Below, piece by piece: positions 54,684 through 63,392 of a DNA stretch of 64,000 nucleotides. The DNA is taken from positions 186,001-250,000 of the forward strand of contig NZ_AQUR01000106.1 of assembly GCF_000372525.1 (NCBI RefSeq). Direction: 5' to 3'. The notes under the pieces were generated by a model. It did no database searches. It had not been told where the DNA came from and worked only from the letters and a program-made list of their open reading frames with translations. The translations under genes were made by a program, and so were the position numbers. The stretch's first letter is position 1. The number at the start of each line of letters is the position of its first letter. The stretch comes from Cupriavidus neocaledonicus. Its GTDB lineage: Bacteria; Pseudomonadota; Gammaproteobacteria; Burkholderiales; Burkholderiaceae.

Positions 54684-55331
54684 TCAGATCAACCCGCTTT
54701 CATAGGCGTAGCGGATCAGGCCGGTATTGGTCTGCACGCCCAGCTTGCGCATCGCCACGGTCTTCTGGCTGGAGATGGTGCTGACCGAGCGGCCCAGCTT
54801 GGCGGCGATCTCGGTCAGCTGCGCGCCCTGCGCATAGAGCCGGATGACCTCGAGCTCGCGCTGGGTCGGCTCCCGCGCGGGCGTGCCCGGCAGCGCCGCG
54901 CGCTGCAGCGCCGCGTGCACCGCGGGCGAGCAGAAGCAGCCCCTGCCGAACGCAGCGTGGGCGCAGGCGCGCACCACTTCCTCGAGCGGATCCTCCTTGC
55001 TGACGAAGCCGCGCACGCCCAGCTTCATGGCGCGGCGGACGATGGCGGCATTGGAGCGGGCGCTGAGCACCACCACCCGCGTCGCCGGGTGGCGCCGCGC
55101 CAGCCGGCCGAGCAGGTTGAAGCCGTCCAGCGAGGCATCGCCGTGCCCCATGCAGAAATCGGTGATGGCGATATCGGCCGGGTGCCGCGCCAGCGTGCCG
55201 AGCAGCTCGGTGCCGTTGCGGCATTCTGCGCTGATGCGCACGCGCGCGCTGCGCTGCAGGCAGTCGCGCAGCGCGGCCACTACCAGCGGGTGGTCGTCGG
55301 CCAGGGCAACGCGCAGGACTTGGTCGTTCAT
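54684..55331 (-). CDS. LuxR/NarL-type response regulator (EvgA/BvgA-like)
   Basis: 215 residues. Receiver with ALADDHPLVVAALRD, phospho-acceptor Asp in AITDFCMGHGD (about 58) and FVSKED (Lys); LuxR-type HTH with PTQRELEVIRLYAQGAQLTE and GRSVSTISSQKTVAMRKLGV. GGAGGA is correctly spaced from the ATG at 55331; a TTG two codons earlier is possible. It is followed by the hybrid kinase in a two-gene operon, so His-Asp-His-Asp phosphorelay from the Hpt domain is expected. Targets unknown; the nearby MFS gene is a candidate. Confidence 0.93.
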   Translation of the reverse strand: MNDQVLRVALADDHPLVVAALRDCLQRSARVRISAECRNGTELLGTLARHPADIAITDFCMGHGDASLDGFNLLGRLARRHPATRVVVLSARSNAAIVRRAMKLGVRGFVSKEDPLEEVVRACAHAAFGRGCFCSPAVHAALQRAALPGTPAREPTQRELEVIRLYAQGAQLTEIAAKLGRSVSTISSQKTVAMRKLGVQTNTGLIRYAYESGLI

Positions 55332-55728
55332 GGGCAATCCTCCGGGTGAGACGGCAACCGGTTGGGGCTGGTGTCGCCGTGCGGTGGCGTCATCACAAGA
55401 CTCGGATTCTGGCCAGATTCCGCCCCTCGCTGAATCGGAATTCGGCTAGTTCACGGATGGTGCCGATGAGCGGATCCGGCCAATGCAATGACACCCCTGG
55501 AAGATAAGCGGCAGGCCGTGCCCGTTTGGCCCGGGTTTGCCCGGGATTCCGGCCCTTGTCTTGCGTTACAGCCATTGCGGAAGATCAATGCAGGGCAAAG
55601 TGCCGCTGTGGCGACTTCGCCGGCCGCGCGCCGGCGAGGCGGAATTTTGGCGCTTGGCGGCGCGGAGCGCTGTCCTAGAATGAAGCTGACACGCGCCCCG
55701 CGGCGTGTGCACCGCGTGGGGGAATGCC
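55332..55728. other. 397-base control region between the response regulator and fmdB-like genes
   Basis: Divergent intergenic region. No gene recognised. It should contain the promoters of the two-component operon and of the fmdB-like gene; only the latter is visible. Confidence 0.5.
55654..55681 (+). promoter_or_regulatory. Candidate promoter of the fmdB-like gene
   Basis: TTGGCG (55654-55659), 16-base spacer, TAGAAT (55676-55681), 48 bases before the ATG. Confidence 0.5.
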
Positions 55729-55893
55729 ATGCCCGTCTATCAATACCGCTGCGAGAAGTGCGGCCATGTGTTCGAAAAAACCGAACATCTCGCGGAACAT
55801 GCCTCTGCCCATCCACCGTGCCCGAATTGCGGCAGCCAGTCCGTGCAACACGCGCCGGCGCCGTTCGTGGCGGTGACCCAGCGCAAGAGCTGA
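55729..55893 (+). CDS. FmdB-family zinc-ribbon protein
   Basis: 54 residues: PVYQYRCEKCGHVFEKTE is the FmdB/CxxC_CxxC_SSSS opening, and CPNCGS supplies the second Cys pair, giving a four-Cys zinc ribbon. The tail is short. Role unknown; relatives were named from formamide/amide-regulation loci, and most occur as small stand-alone genes in betaproteobacteria. Confidence 0.88.
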   Translation: MPVYQYRCEKCGHVFEKTEHLAEHASAHPPCPNCGSQSVQHAPAPFVAVTQRKS

Positions 55894-56037
55894 GTCTCCA
55901 ACAACAAGATCCCAGCAGGATGCGGACACGCCGCCGGCCGGATGCCGGCGCGTGTCCTGCTTCATGCGTGGCGCCGGCGGTGCCACGCGCGTTCGCGCTG
56001 CGCGCAAGCGGCGATCTCAACCTTGACGGAGGATGCC

Positions 56038-56292
56038 ATGGCAACGAGACCGTTCACTGAATTTCCCGCCGACGAGCAGCAGCAGGTCCTGGACGCGTGC
56101 AGGCATGTGGGGCTGGCGGCGGAGATGTTCGACATTACCGACGAGCGCGACGGCGATGGCGCGCGGCGCGTCAGCGTGCGCCGCGTCGGCACCGACAAGA
56201 CCAGCGTCTATGAAGCCGGCCCCGGCACGGCATGGATGGAAGAGTTCGAGAGCGACCTCGAATGCGGCCTGTACGGGCCGATCACGGTCTAG
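56038..56292 (+). CDS. Small acidic protein of unknown function
   Basis: 84 residues after a strong GGAGG. The sequence is soluble and acidic with a core (SVRRVGTDKTSVYEAGPGTA) that looks beta-structured and ends GLYGPITV. No signal peptide, no cysteine pair, family not recognised. Codon use and ribosome site support a real gene. Confidence 0.65.
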   Translation: MATRPFTEFPADEQQQVLDACRHVGLAAEMFDITDERDGDGARRVSVRRVGTDKTSVYEAGPGTAWMEEFESDLECGLYGPITV

Positions 56293-56310
56293 CGGTGTTG
56301 CCGGCGCGGC

Positions 56311-56754
56311 TCAGTGCCTGCCGCGCTCGCCGGTGCGCGACACCACCGACGCGCCGGCGATCAGCTCCTTGAGCAGTGCCAGCGAGGCCGCGCCGCCGGT
56401 GCGGTAGGGGTCCAGCTCGGCGCGCGCGGAGAACTTGAGCAGGGTGGCGGTATTGAGCCGCGCCGCGTTGACCTGCCCCATTGCCCAGCCGGCGAAGTCG
56501 CGCGTGCAGGTTTCCTCGAAATGCAGCAGGGTCACGTCGTGGTGGCGCGGATCGCGCGCGATCGACTGGAACAGCTGCGAGACCTCTTGCCGGTCGCCTT
56601 CCAGCGCCTGCAGGAAGATGCCGTTGCCATGGCACAGCACGCCGGTGATGCCGTGGCGCGGATTGCGTTCCAGGCTGGCGGCCAGGATGGCATCGAGCAG
56701 GGCGGCATCGATGGCCTGGCGGGCACGGCTGGCATAGAGCAGTCGGACTAGCAT
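56311..56754 (-). CDS. BLUF-domain blue-light photoreceptor
   Basis: 147 residues that are almost only a BLUF domain. Residues needed for the flavin photocycle are at the spacing seen in AppA: Tyr7 (LLYAS), Asn31 (ERNPRHGITG), Gln49 (FLQALEG), Trp90 and Met92 (WAMG). It should bind FAD and switch a hydrogen-bond network under blue light. There is no fused output domain, so it signals through a partner, as short BLUF proteins do. The ATG at 56754 lies 52 bases downstream of folE on the same strand, so cotranscription is possible. Confidence 0.9.
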   Translation of the reverse strand: MLVRLLYASRARQAIDAALLDAILAASLERNPRHGITGVLCHGNGIFLQALEGDRQEVSQLFQSIARDPRHHDVTLLHFEETCTRDFAGWAMGQVNAARLNTATLLKFSARAELDPYRTGGAASLALLKELIAGASVVSRTGERGRH

Positions 56755-56806
56755 GGTCTTGGCGCTCCGGTAATGGCGCTCCGTGTGGCGGCCGGCGCGC
56801 TGGCCG

Positions 56807-57601
56807 CTAGCCGCGGTTATGGTTCAGCAGCGTGAGGAATTCGCGCCGCAGGCTGTCGTCCTTCAGGAACGAGCCGCGCATCACGCTGTTGGTCATCTTG
56901 GCGTCGGTGTCGCGCACGCCGCGCCAGTGCATGCAGAAGTGCTCGGCCTCCATCACGATGGCGAGGCCGTCGGGGCTCATCTTTTCCTGCAGCAGGTCGG
57001 CCACCTGCGCCACCGCCTCTTCCTGGATCTGCGGACGGCACATGATCCACTCGGCCAGCCGCGCGTACTTGGACAGACCGATCAGGTTGGAATGCTGGTT
57101 CGGCATCACCCCGATCCACAGCTTGCCGATGATGGGGCACAGGTGGTGCGAGCAGGCGCTGCGCACGCGCAGCGGGCCCACGATCATCAGTTCGTTGAGC
57201 TGGCCGATGTTGGGGAATTCCGTCACCGGCGGGGGCTTGGCATAGCGGCCGGCGAAGATCTCCTTCAGGTACATCTTGGCCACGCGGCGCGCGGTTTCCT
57301 GCGTGTTGTGGTCGTTGTCGACGTCGATCACCAGTGCCCGCAGCACGTCCTGCAGCCGCGCCTGGACCTCGGCCTGAAGCTGCTCCATTTCACCCGGCTC
57401 GATATAGCGGGCGATATTGTCGTTGGCGTGGAAGCGCTCCTGCGCGGCCTCGAGCCGCGCGCGGATGCGGGCCGAGACACTGGCGGCATGATGGCCGGCG
57501 CTTTCGCCAGCCCTTTCGCCAGCCGCTTTGCCGGCAACTTCGCCGGCAACTTCGCCGGCGTTGCTGTCCTTGGCGCGGTGCGCTGCGTCCTTGCTGTTCA
57601 T
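56807..57601 (-). CDS. folE: GTP cyclohydrolase I with an Ala/Gly repeat N-terminus
   Basis: 264 residues. The catalytic core (from about residue 70) has RVRSACSHHLCPIIGKLWIG with the zinc Cys and His, SNLIGLSKYARLAEW, and HFCMHWRGVRDTDAKMTN with the second zinc Cys. Converts GTP to dihydroneopterin triphosphate. Compared with E. coli FolE, the CEHH motif reads CSHH, so the Glu next to the zinc site is Ser. An extension of about 65 residues before the core contains AGEVAGEVAGKAAGERAGES. The start is uncertain: ATG 57601 or GTG 57655, neither with a ribosome site. Confidence 0.9.
   Translation of the reverse strand: MNSKDAAHRAKDSNAGEVAGEVAGKAAGERAGESAGHHAASVSARIRARLEAAQERFHANDNIARYIEPGEMEQLQAEVQARLQDVLRALVIDVDNDHNTQETARRVAKMYLKEIFAGRYAKPPPVTEFPNIGQLNELMIVGPLRVRSACSHHLCPIIGKLWIGVMPNQHSNLIGLSKYARLAEWIMCRPQIQEEAVAQVADLLQEKMSPDGLAIVMEAEHFCMHWRGVRDTDAKMTNSVMRGSFLKDDSLRREFLTLLNHNRG
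57510..57562. repeat. 12-base tandem repeats in the folE 5' region
   Basis: Copies of a TTCGCCGGCAAC-like unit encode four-residue AGxx repeats, the last copies being identical. Same unit length as in the Arg-rich small ORF at 10874-11053. Confidence 0.7.
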
Positions 57602-58098
57602 GGATGGGGTCGTGATGGCGTGAATGGCCGCGCAGCGGGTGTGTGCCGGATTCACTATATGGCAGATGCCGTGGCCTCACAACCCGCGCCGTGGCCGGAA
57701 AAGGACGTCGCGGTGGGCCGGATACGCCACAACCGCTGCGCTTTCCATGAAGAGTTCGTGACATCGCTCAAGCCCGCAACGCACGGCGCCGACAAGCCCA
57801 CATAATGTCCGCACAACACCAGGCAGCCCGTTGCAGGCTGCCGGCACCCGGCCGCGGCCAAGCGCGGCCTGACGCTTAGTCGGGATCCACCTCAACATGC
57901 CGATCGCCTTTCCGTGCAGCAGCCTGATGTTGCTCCATGTGGTGACAGTGCCGGTGCCGGCCACGCCGGTGGAAACCGGCGTGGCGGAACACCATGCCAG
58001 TGCCGTGCGCCACGGCGCGGGCGGGCTGCGCCGGCCATTGTCGCCGGCGCCGCGCAGCCCCGCGGCGCAGCGTCCCGCCAGCGGCTGAGGCCGGCGTC
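57602..58098. other. 497-base region between folE and arsB-type genes
   Basis: No gene recognised. It must contain the folE promoter, which I could not fix. It includes a strong hairpin at 57960-57985. Confidence 0.5.
57960..57985. other. Perfect 11-base stem with GGAA loop
   Basis: GCCACGCCGGT pairs with ACCGGCGTGGC across a GGAA (GNRA) tetraloop, 114 bases from the arsB-type stop. No T-run. Could act as a structured 3' end for the arsB-type transcript. Confidence 0.5.
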
Positions 58099-59352
58099 CT
58101 AAAGCAGCAGCAGCGCCAGCGCCGGCAGCATGGCCGCCGGCATCACCACCGCGCCCACGCGCAGGAACTGGCCGGCGCTGACCATATGCCCCTCGCGCCG
58201 CAGCGCGGTGAGCCACAGCAGCGTGGCGAGCGAGCCGGTGACCGACAGGTTGGGGCCCAGGTCGATGCCGATCAGCACCGCGCCGCTGACCGCGTGCGAG
58301 GCCTGCCCGGCCGCGAGCGCCGAAGCCCCGATCAGTCCGGCCGGCAGGTTGTTGACGACATTGCCTGCCAGCGCCACCACCGCGCCCACGCCCAGCAGCG
58401 CCAGCGCGCCGCCGTCGCGCGAGGCCGCCGCCACGGCGTCGGCAAGCGGGCGGATCACCGCGGTCTGCTCCAGCGCCGCCACCAGCACGAACAGGCCGGC
58501 CACCATCGGCAGCACGCTCCATGACACCTCGCGCAGCGTCGGCCACAGCAGTTCGCGCCGGGTGGCGCAGACCAGCAGCAGCGTCGCCACGCCCGCGGCG
58601 CAGGTGGGCCAGCCCAGCGGGTTGCCGCGCAGCGAGGCCACCAGCAGCACCAGACCGGTCAGTACGATGCCCAGCGCGCTCATCCACGCCTGCAGCGACA
58701 GCGGCGGTACCGGCACGTCATCGGCGATGGGCTCGGCCAGTGCCGCGCGCTGGGTCCACCACAGCGCCGCCAGCGTGGCCAGGATCGCGGCCAGCGACGG
58801 CAGCGCGAAGCTCGCCAGCCATCCGGCCAGCGCCGGCATGCGCTCGCCGAAGATCACCAGGTTGGCCGGGTTGGAAATCGGCAGCACGAAGCTGGCCGCG
58901 TTGGCGATGAAGGCGCAGGCGTACAGGTAGGGCAGCGGCCGGCGCACGCGCGCGGCGCGGGTCGCGGCCAGCACCGCGGGCGTCAGCACCACGGCGGTGG
59001 CGTCGTTGGACATGAACGCCGTCACCAGGGTGCCGAAGCCGTACACCAGCAGAAACAGCCGCGGCGCCGAGCCGCGCGCCTGGCGCACGGCGAGCGCGGC
59101 AACGTGGTCGAACAGCCCGGTCTTGCGGGCCAGTTCCGCGATCAGCATCATGCCGGCCAGGAACAGGTACACGTCGTAGCCGCGCAGCACCGCGGCGAAG
59201 GCATCGGGCAGCGCCATCAGGCCGGTGGCGCACAGCAGCAGGGCGCCGCCGGCAGCCCAGAAGGCTTCGGGCAGGCGGAAGGGGCGGAACAGGACGCCAG
59301 CGGTGGTCAGCGCGGCGACCGACCAGATCAGCAGCGGGCTGTGGCTGGACAT
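58099..59352 (-). CDS. ArsB/NhaD-type (arsenical pump family) permease
   Basis: 417 residues, about 11 membrane segments. LFLAGMMLIAELARKTGLFD, TAFMSNDATAVVLTPAV and NVVNNLPAGLIGAS are the repeated ion-transporter family motifs seen in ArsB and annotated arsenic transporters. There is no arsR, arsC or arsA next to it, so arsenite export is not supported by context; another anion or drug is possible. The ATG at 59352 lies inside the 3' end of the penicillin-binding protein gene (25-base overlap), implying coupling to it. Confidence 0.82.
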   Translation of the reverse strand: MSSHSPLLIWSVAALTTAGVLFRPFRLPEAFWAAGGALLLCATGLMALPDAFAAVLRGYDVYLFLAGMMLIAELARKTGLFDHVAALAVRQARGSAPRLFLLVYGFGTLVTAFMSNDATAVVLTPAVLAATRAARVRRPLPYLYACAFIANAASFVLPISNPANLVIFGERMPALAGWLASFALPSLAAILATLAALWWTQRAALAEPIADDVPVPPLSLQAWMSALGIVLTGLVLLVASLRGNPLGWPTCAAGVATLLLVCATRRELLWPTLREVSWSVLPMVAGLFVLVAALEQTAVIRPLADAVAAASRDGGALALLGVGAVVALAGNVVNNLPAGLIGASALAAGQASHAVSGAVLIGIDLGPNLSVTGSLATLLWLTALRREGHMVSAGQFLRVGAVVMPAAMLPALALLLL

Positions 59353-61493
59353 CGGATTCGGGACGGAAATTGGGAAAGGCGCAAGTACAGCGGGTTGTCG
59401 GCCGGCGCAGCCGGCGTGGCGGCGCCAGGCGCCGCGCTGGTGACGGGGGTCGGCGCGGCCGGGGCCGCGGGTGAGGGGCTGCCGAGGTTGCTCGCGACCG
59501 GATCGGTCAGCGGCTGGCTGGCCGGCGCAGCCGCGGGCGCCGGCGGCGGGAAGCCGATCGCGGCGATGCCCTGGCTGCCGTCGGCATTCTCGGCGTAGAT
59601 CCAGTCGCCGCCGGTCTGCACCACGCCGGCGGGCGGCGGCACGTCGTGCACCGGCACGCCGGCCAGGCGGCCTTCCATGTAGGCGGCCCACACCGGCAGC
59701 GCGGTGGTGGCGCCGAACTCATGCTCGCCCAAGCTGCGGTTGTCGTCATAGCCCATCCACGCCACCGTGACCACGCCGCCGGCATAGCCGGCGAACCAGC
59801 CGTCGACCGAGTCGTTGGTGGTGCCGGTCTTGCCCGCCACGTCGTCGCGGCGCAGGTAGCGGCGCACGCCGCTGCCGGTGCCGGCATCGACCACGCTGCG
59901 CAGCAGGCTGTCCATCACGAAGGCGTTGCGCGCGCTGACCACGGGCGGCGGCGCGGGCCGCTCCTGTGCGTCCCGCGCGGCGCTGAACAGCACATTGCCC
60001 TCGCTGTCGGTGATGCGCTCGATCAGGTAGGGCTCGACGCGGTGGCCGCCGTTGGCAAACACGCCATAGGCCGCGGCCAGGCGCAGCGGCGAGGTGGTGC
60101 CGGTGCCCAGCGCCAGCGGCAGGTAGCGCGGCAGCCGCCTGGGCGAGAAGCCGAAGCGGCTGGCGAATTCCACCGCATAGGGAATGCCGATCGCCTGCAG
60201 CGTGCGGATCGCGGGCAGGTTGCGCGATTCGGCCAGCGCCTGGCGCACGCTGACGGGGCCGACAAAGCGCCCGTCGTCGTTGGCGGGCTGCCAGCGCGAA
60301 CCATTCGGCAGCGGCGCGTCGTTGATCAGCGTGCCGGGCGACACGCCGCGCTCCAGCGCCGCGGCATAGACAAAGGGCTTGAAGGTGGAGCCGGGCTGGC
60401 GCAGCGCCTGGGTGGCGTGGTTGAAGCGGTTGGCGGTGAAATCGGCGCCGCCGACCATGGCCTCGATCGCGCCGGTGCCGGGGTCGAGCGAGACCAGCGC
60501 GGCCTGCGGCCCTTGCGACAGATCCCTGACGAACTTGCGGTGGCGGCGCGCGTAGCTTTCCAGCCCGCCGTGCACGGCATCGTAGGCCAGGGTCTGGCGC
60601 ACCGACGACACCGTGGTGTAGACGTTCAGGCCGCGCGTGTAGGCGTCGTCGCCGAAGCGCTCGCGCGCCAGCTGGCGCGCCAGTTCGGCCACGTACTCCG
60701 CATGGCCGGCAAAGCTGCCGGGGCTGTCGTCGCTGATGGCCAGGCGCGCGGCGCGGGCCTCGCGGTAATCGTCCTGGCTGATCATGCCCAGCGCCAGCAT
60801 GCGACCCAGCACATACTCCTGGCGCCGCTTGGCGCGCGCGAAATTGACCACCGGGTTCATCGTCGAAGGCGCCTTCGGCAGGCCGGCCAGCATCGCGGTC
60901 TCGGCCAGCGACAGCGACGCCAGCGGCTTGCCGAAGTACGCATGCGCGGCGCTGCCGAAGCCATAGGCATGCTCGCCCAGGTAGACCTGGTTCATGTACA
61001 GCTCGAGGATGCGGTCCTTGGGCAGTGCGTGGTCGATGCGCCAGGCCAGCAGCATCTCGTACCATTTGCGCGCCAGCGTCTTCTCGCGCGACAGGTAGAA
61101 CGCGCGCGCCACCTGCATGGTGATGGTGGAAGCGCCCTGGGCGTAGCCCTGGCCGAGGTTGGCCAGCGCGGCGCGGAACAGGCCGGGGACGTCGATGCCC
61201 TGGTGCTGGTAGAACTGGTCGTCCTCGGCCGCGAGCAGCGCCTGCACCATTTGCCTCGGGATCTGCTCGAAGGCAATGAACTCGCGGTGCTCGCTGCCGA
61301 ACTCGCCGATCTGGACGTTGTCGCTGGTGTAGATGCGCAGCGGCACGTCGGGCCGGTAGTCGCGCAGCGCATCGACGGGGGGAAGCTGGCGCAGGCTGAC
61401 CACGGCGGCAAAACCGGCCAGCAAGGCGCCGGCGGCAGCCAGCGCCAGTGCGGCGCCGCCTGCCTTGACTGCGAATTTTTTCATGGGCCGCAT
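59328..61493 (-). CDS. Class A penicillin-binding protein (PBP1A family)
   Basis: 721-residue bifunctional murein synthase with one N-terminal membrane anchor. GT51 domain: AAEDDQFYQHQGID (catalytic Glu), GASTITMQVARAF, RILELYMNQVYLGEHAYGFG. Transpeptidase: PGSTFKPFVY (Ser nucleophile, Lys), AESRNLPA (SxN) and GKTGTTND (KTGT). The C-terminus (about 655-721) is an Ala/Pro-rich low-complexity tail. The start may be ATG 61493 or 61484. It is followed by an arsB-type gene that overlaps it. Confidence 0.93.
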   Translation of the reverse strand: MRPMKKFAVKAGGAALALAAAGALLAGFAAVVSLRQLPPVDALRDYRPDVPLRIYTSDNVQIGEFGSEHREFIAFEQIPRQMVQALLAAEDDQFYQHQGIDVPGLFRAALANLGQGYAQGASTITMQVARAFYLSREKTLARKWYEMLLAWRIDHALPKDRILELYMNQVYLGEHAYGFGSAAHAYFGKPLASLSLAETAMLAGLPKAPSTMNPVVNFARAKRRQEYVLGRMLALGMISQDDYREARAARLAISDDSPGSFAGHAEYVAELARQLARERFGDDAYTRGLNVYTTVSSVRQTLAYDAVHGGLESYARRHRKFVRDLSQGPQAALVSLDPGTGAIEAMVGGADFTANRFNHATQALRQPGSTFKPFVYAAALERGVSPGTLINDAPLPNGSRWQPANDDGRFVGPVSVRQALAESRNLPAIRTLQAIGIPYAVEFASRFGFSPRRLPRYLPLALGTGTTSPLRLAAAYGVFANGGHRVEPYLIERITDSEGNVLFSAARDAQERPAPPPVVSARNAFVMDSLLRSVVDAGTGSGVRRYLRRDDVAGKTGTTNDSVDGWFAGYAGGVVTVAWMGYDDNRSLGEHEFGATTALPVWAAYMEGRLAGVPVHDVPPPAGVVQTGGDWIYAENADGSQGIAAIGFPPPAPAAAPASQPLTDPVASNLGSPSPAAPAAPTPVTSAAPGAATPAAPADNPLYLRLSQFPSRIRCPATARC

Positions 61494-61516
61494 TTTACCC
61501 GCTGCCGCCGGCCGGC

Positions 61517-62482
61517 TCAGCGGTTGGCGGCCAGCGGCAGCGGATTGCCCAGCTCGTCATGGTCGACCGGCAGCGGCGGGGGCGCGGCCGGCGCCGGCCG
61601 CGGCGCCGGCTGGGCCGGTTGCGCCGGTTGCGCCGGCTGCGTCACGGCCTGGACCGCGGCCGCGCGCAGGCGCGCCTGGCTGTGCTGGCGGGCGAAGTCG
61701 CACAGCGCCAACCAGGTTTCCTCGCGCTCGATGATGGTGAAGTGATCGGTATCCGGCACGGTTTGCAGCGCCACCGGGCCGGGCCAGGCTGCCATCAGCC
61801 GCTCCGAGCAGGCGTGCGGCACCACTTCGTCGGTGGCCGCCAGCAACACCTTGGTGCTCTGCACGACCTTTTTGCAATGCGAGATCGAGTCGAAGTGGTG
61901 GCGCATCAGCTGGCGCAGCGGCACCAGCGGAAAGCGCTTGCGCACCAGCTCGAGCAGCGAGTCGTAGGGGGTGATCAGCTGCAGGCTCTCGAAATCCTGC
62001 AGGTCGGCCAGCTGGATCGCCACGCCGGTGCCCAGGCTGCGTCCCACCACGTGCACGCGGGTGTCGGGGAACACGCGCCGCACATGCAGCAGGAACTGGC
62101 TGGCGTCGGCCACCGCCGCGCTCTCGGACGGGCGCCCGTCGGAGTGGCCCAGGCCGCGGTAATCGTAGGTGGCGAAGCCCATGCCGGCCGGCAGCCAACG
62201 CGCGTATTGCAGCGTTTCGAGCACATCTTCGCCGCGGCCCGGCAGGTAGAACAGCAGGTCGCGCACGCTGTCGCCGGGCGCGTGGTAGATGTAGCCGCGC
62301 ACCACGCCGCCGGGGATCAGATGGGAATAGCCGATGATGCCGTCGGGCAGGTCGCGCGGCGGGCGCCGGCGCGCGTCGAACAGCAGCCGGTCCTGGTTCA
62401 GGGTCAGGTAGGTCCAGTAGCAGGCGAAGCCGCTGGCGGTCATCAGCGCGGCGGCCAGCGCGCGGCGGGTGGTCAATGGCAT
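61517..62482 (-). CDS. Alpha/beta hydrolase with an N-terminal membrane anchor
   Basis: 321 residues. One hydrophobic segment (about 8-27) then the hydrolase fold: LFYLPGRGEDV (oxyanion loop), DYRGLGHSDG, nucleophile elbow VVGRSLGTG, acid in AATDEVVP and His in DTDHFTI. The C-terminus has a QPAQPAQPAQPAP low-complexity stretch. Substrate unknown. ATG 62482 preferred over a TTG at 62494; no clear ribosome site. It lies 23 bases upstream of the PBP gene on the same strand, so the pair is probably one transcript. Confidence 0.85.
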   Translation of the reverse strand: MPLTTRRALAAALMTASGFACYWTYLTLNQDRLLFDARRRPPRDLPDGIIGYSHLIPGGVVRGYIYHAPGDSVRDLLFYLPGRGEDVLETLQYARWLPAGMGFATYDYRGLGHSDGRPSESAAVADASQFLLHVRRVFPDTRVHVVGRSLGTGVAIQLADLQDFESLQLITPYDSLLELVRKRFPLVPLRQLMRHHFDSISHCKKVVQSTKVLLAATDEVVPHACSERLMAAWPGPVALQTVPDTDHFTIIEREETWLALCDFARQHSQARLRAAAVQAVTQPAQPAQPAQPAPRPAPAAPPPLPVDHDELGNPLPLAANR

Positions 62483-62672
62483 GGCATTCGTCAAGGGCCG
62501 CGGCCAGGCGTGGCGCGTGTGCGCCGGCCTTGCTGCCCAGCCGCGCAGCCTACCTTATTTTTGCCGGCGGCGTGGCCGCGGCGCAAGCCGGCCGGCGCAG
62601 TTCTTGTACGATATGCCTCATTCAGGCGCGCGCACCCCACCGAGACGACGCGCCTTCAGGGAGCCAACCGGC

Positions 62673-62915
62673 ATGAGCGAACAGAAGCACGAGCAATACC
62701 GCGCCGAAGAGGCGCAGGCCATGGAGCGCGTGGTTGCGGCCACGCGGCAGGTGCAGGTCGCCTTCACGGCGCTGCAGGCCCACTATCCGCCGCAGGGCAG
62801 CGGCAAGCCGTCGAAACTGGCGCTGCAGACCTTCGACGCGGCGCTGCAGGCGCTGGAGGACGCCCAGGCGACCTTCGACGAGATCCTGAACGACCTGCTC
62901 GACGAGAAACGCTGA
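62673..62915 (+). CDS. Small helical protein of unknown function
   Basis: 80 residues, starting after AGGGAG. Charged and Ala/Gln-rich, two predicted helices: EQYRAEEAQAMERVVAATRQ and the C-terminal ALQTFDAALQALEDAQATFD. No membrane segment. Family not recognised, but composition, frame and ribosome site support a real gene. Confidence 0.65.
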   Translation: MSEQKHEQYRAEEAQAMERVVAATRQVQVAFTALQAHYPPQGSGKPSKLALQTFDAALQALEDAQATFDEILNDLLDEKR

Positions 62916-62988
62916 GCCGCCGGGGATGGCGTGCGGGCATCCATGGCCCGCACGCCATCGCACCACGCGGTAACACGGGATGACGGCA

Positions 62989-63390
62989 TTACGGTTCCGG
63001 CTGCGCCGCCAGCCACGCCGACTCTGCATCGCTGAACAGCTCGGAACGCGTCAGGAAGCGTTTGCCCGTGCGCCCCTCCAGCGAGAACATCCCGCCCGCG
63101 CCCGGCACCACGTCGATCACCAGCCGGGTGTGGCGCCAGTACTCGAACTGCGCGCGCGTCATGTAGAACGCGGCGCCGCCGATCCGGCCCAGGCAGACAT
63201 CGCCCGGGCCCAGCAGCAGCTCGCCGGCGGGATAGCACATCGGCGCGCTGCCGTCGCAGCAGCCGCCCGACTGGTGGAACATCAGCGGGCCGTGCCGCGC
63301 GGCCAGCTCGGCGATCAGCGCCAGCGCGGCCGGCGTTGCCACCACGCGCTCGACCGGCGGCGCGGCCGGCGCGGCGCCCGGCTCTGCCAT
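62989..63390 (-). CDS. DUF779 protein
   Basis: 133 residues with the DUF779 core HGPLMFHQSGGCCDGSAPMC and DVVPGAGGMFSLEGRTGKRF. Genes of this family nearly always sit beside NAD-dependent aldehyde dehydrogenases such as AcoD/ExaC, as here (stop of the dehydrogenase is three bases upstream). The clustered Cys suggest metal or thiol chemistry; the function is not established. Confidence 0.9.
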   Translation of the reverse strand: MAEPGAAPAAPPVERVVATPAALALIAELAARHGPLMFHQSGGCCDGSAPMCYPAGELLLGPGDVCLGRIGGAAFYMTRAQFEYWRHTRLVIDVVPGAGGMFSLEGRTGKRFLTRSELFSDAESAWLAAQPEP

Positions 63391-63392
63391 GG

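Noticed and set aside
57897..58088. Plus-strand ORF spanning the GGAA hairpin
   Set aside because: Low complexity, no ribosome site; the region is better explained as a structured intergenic element.
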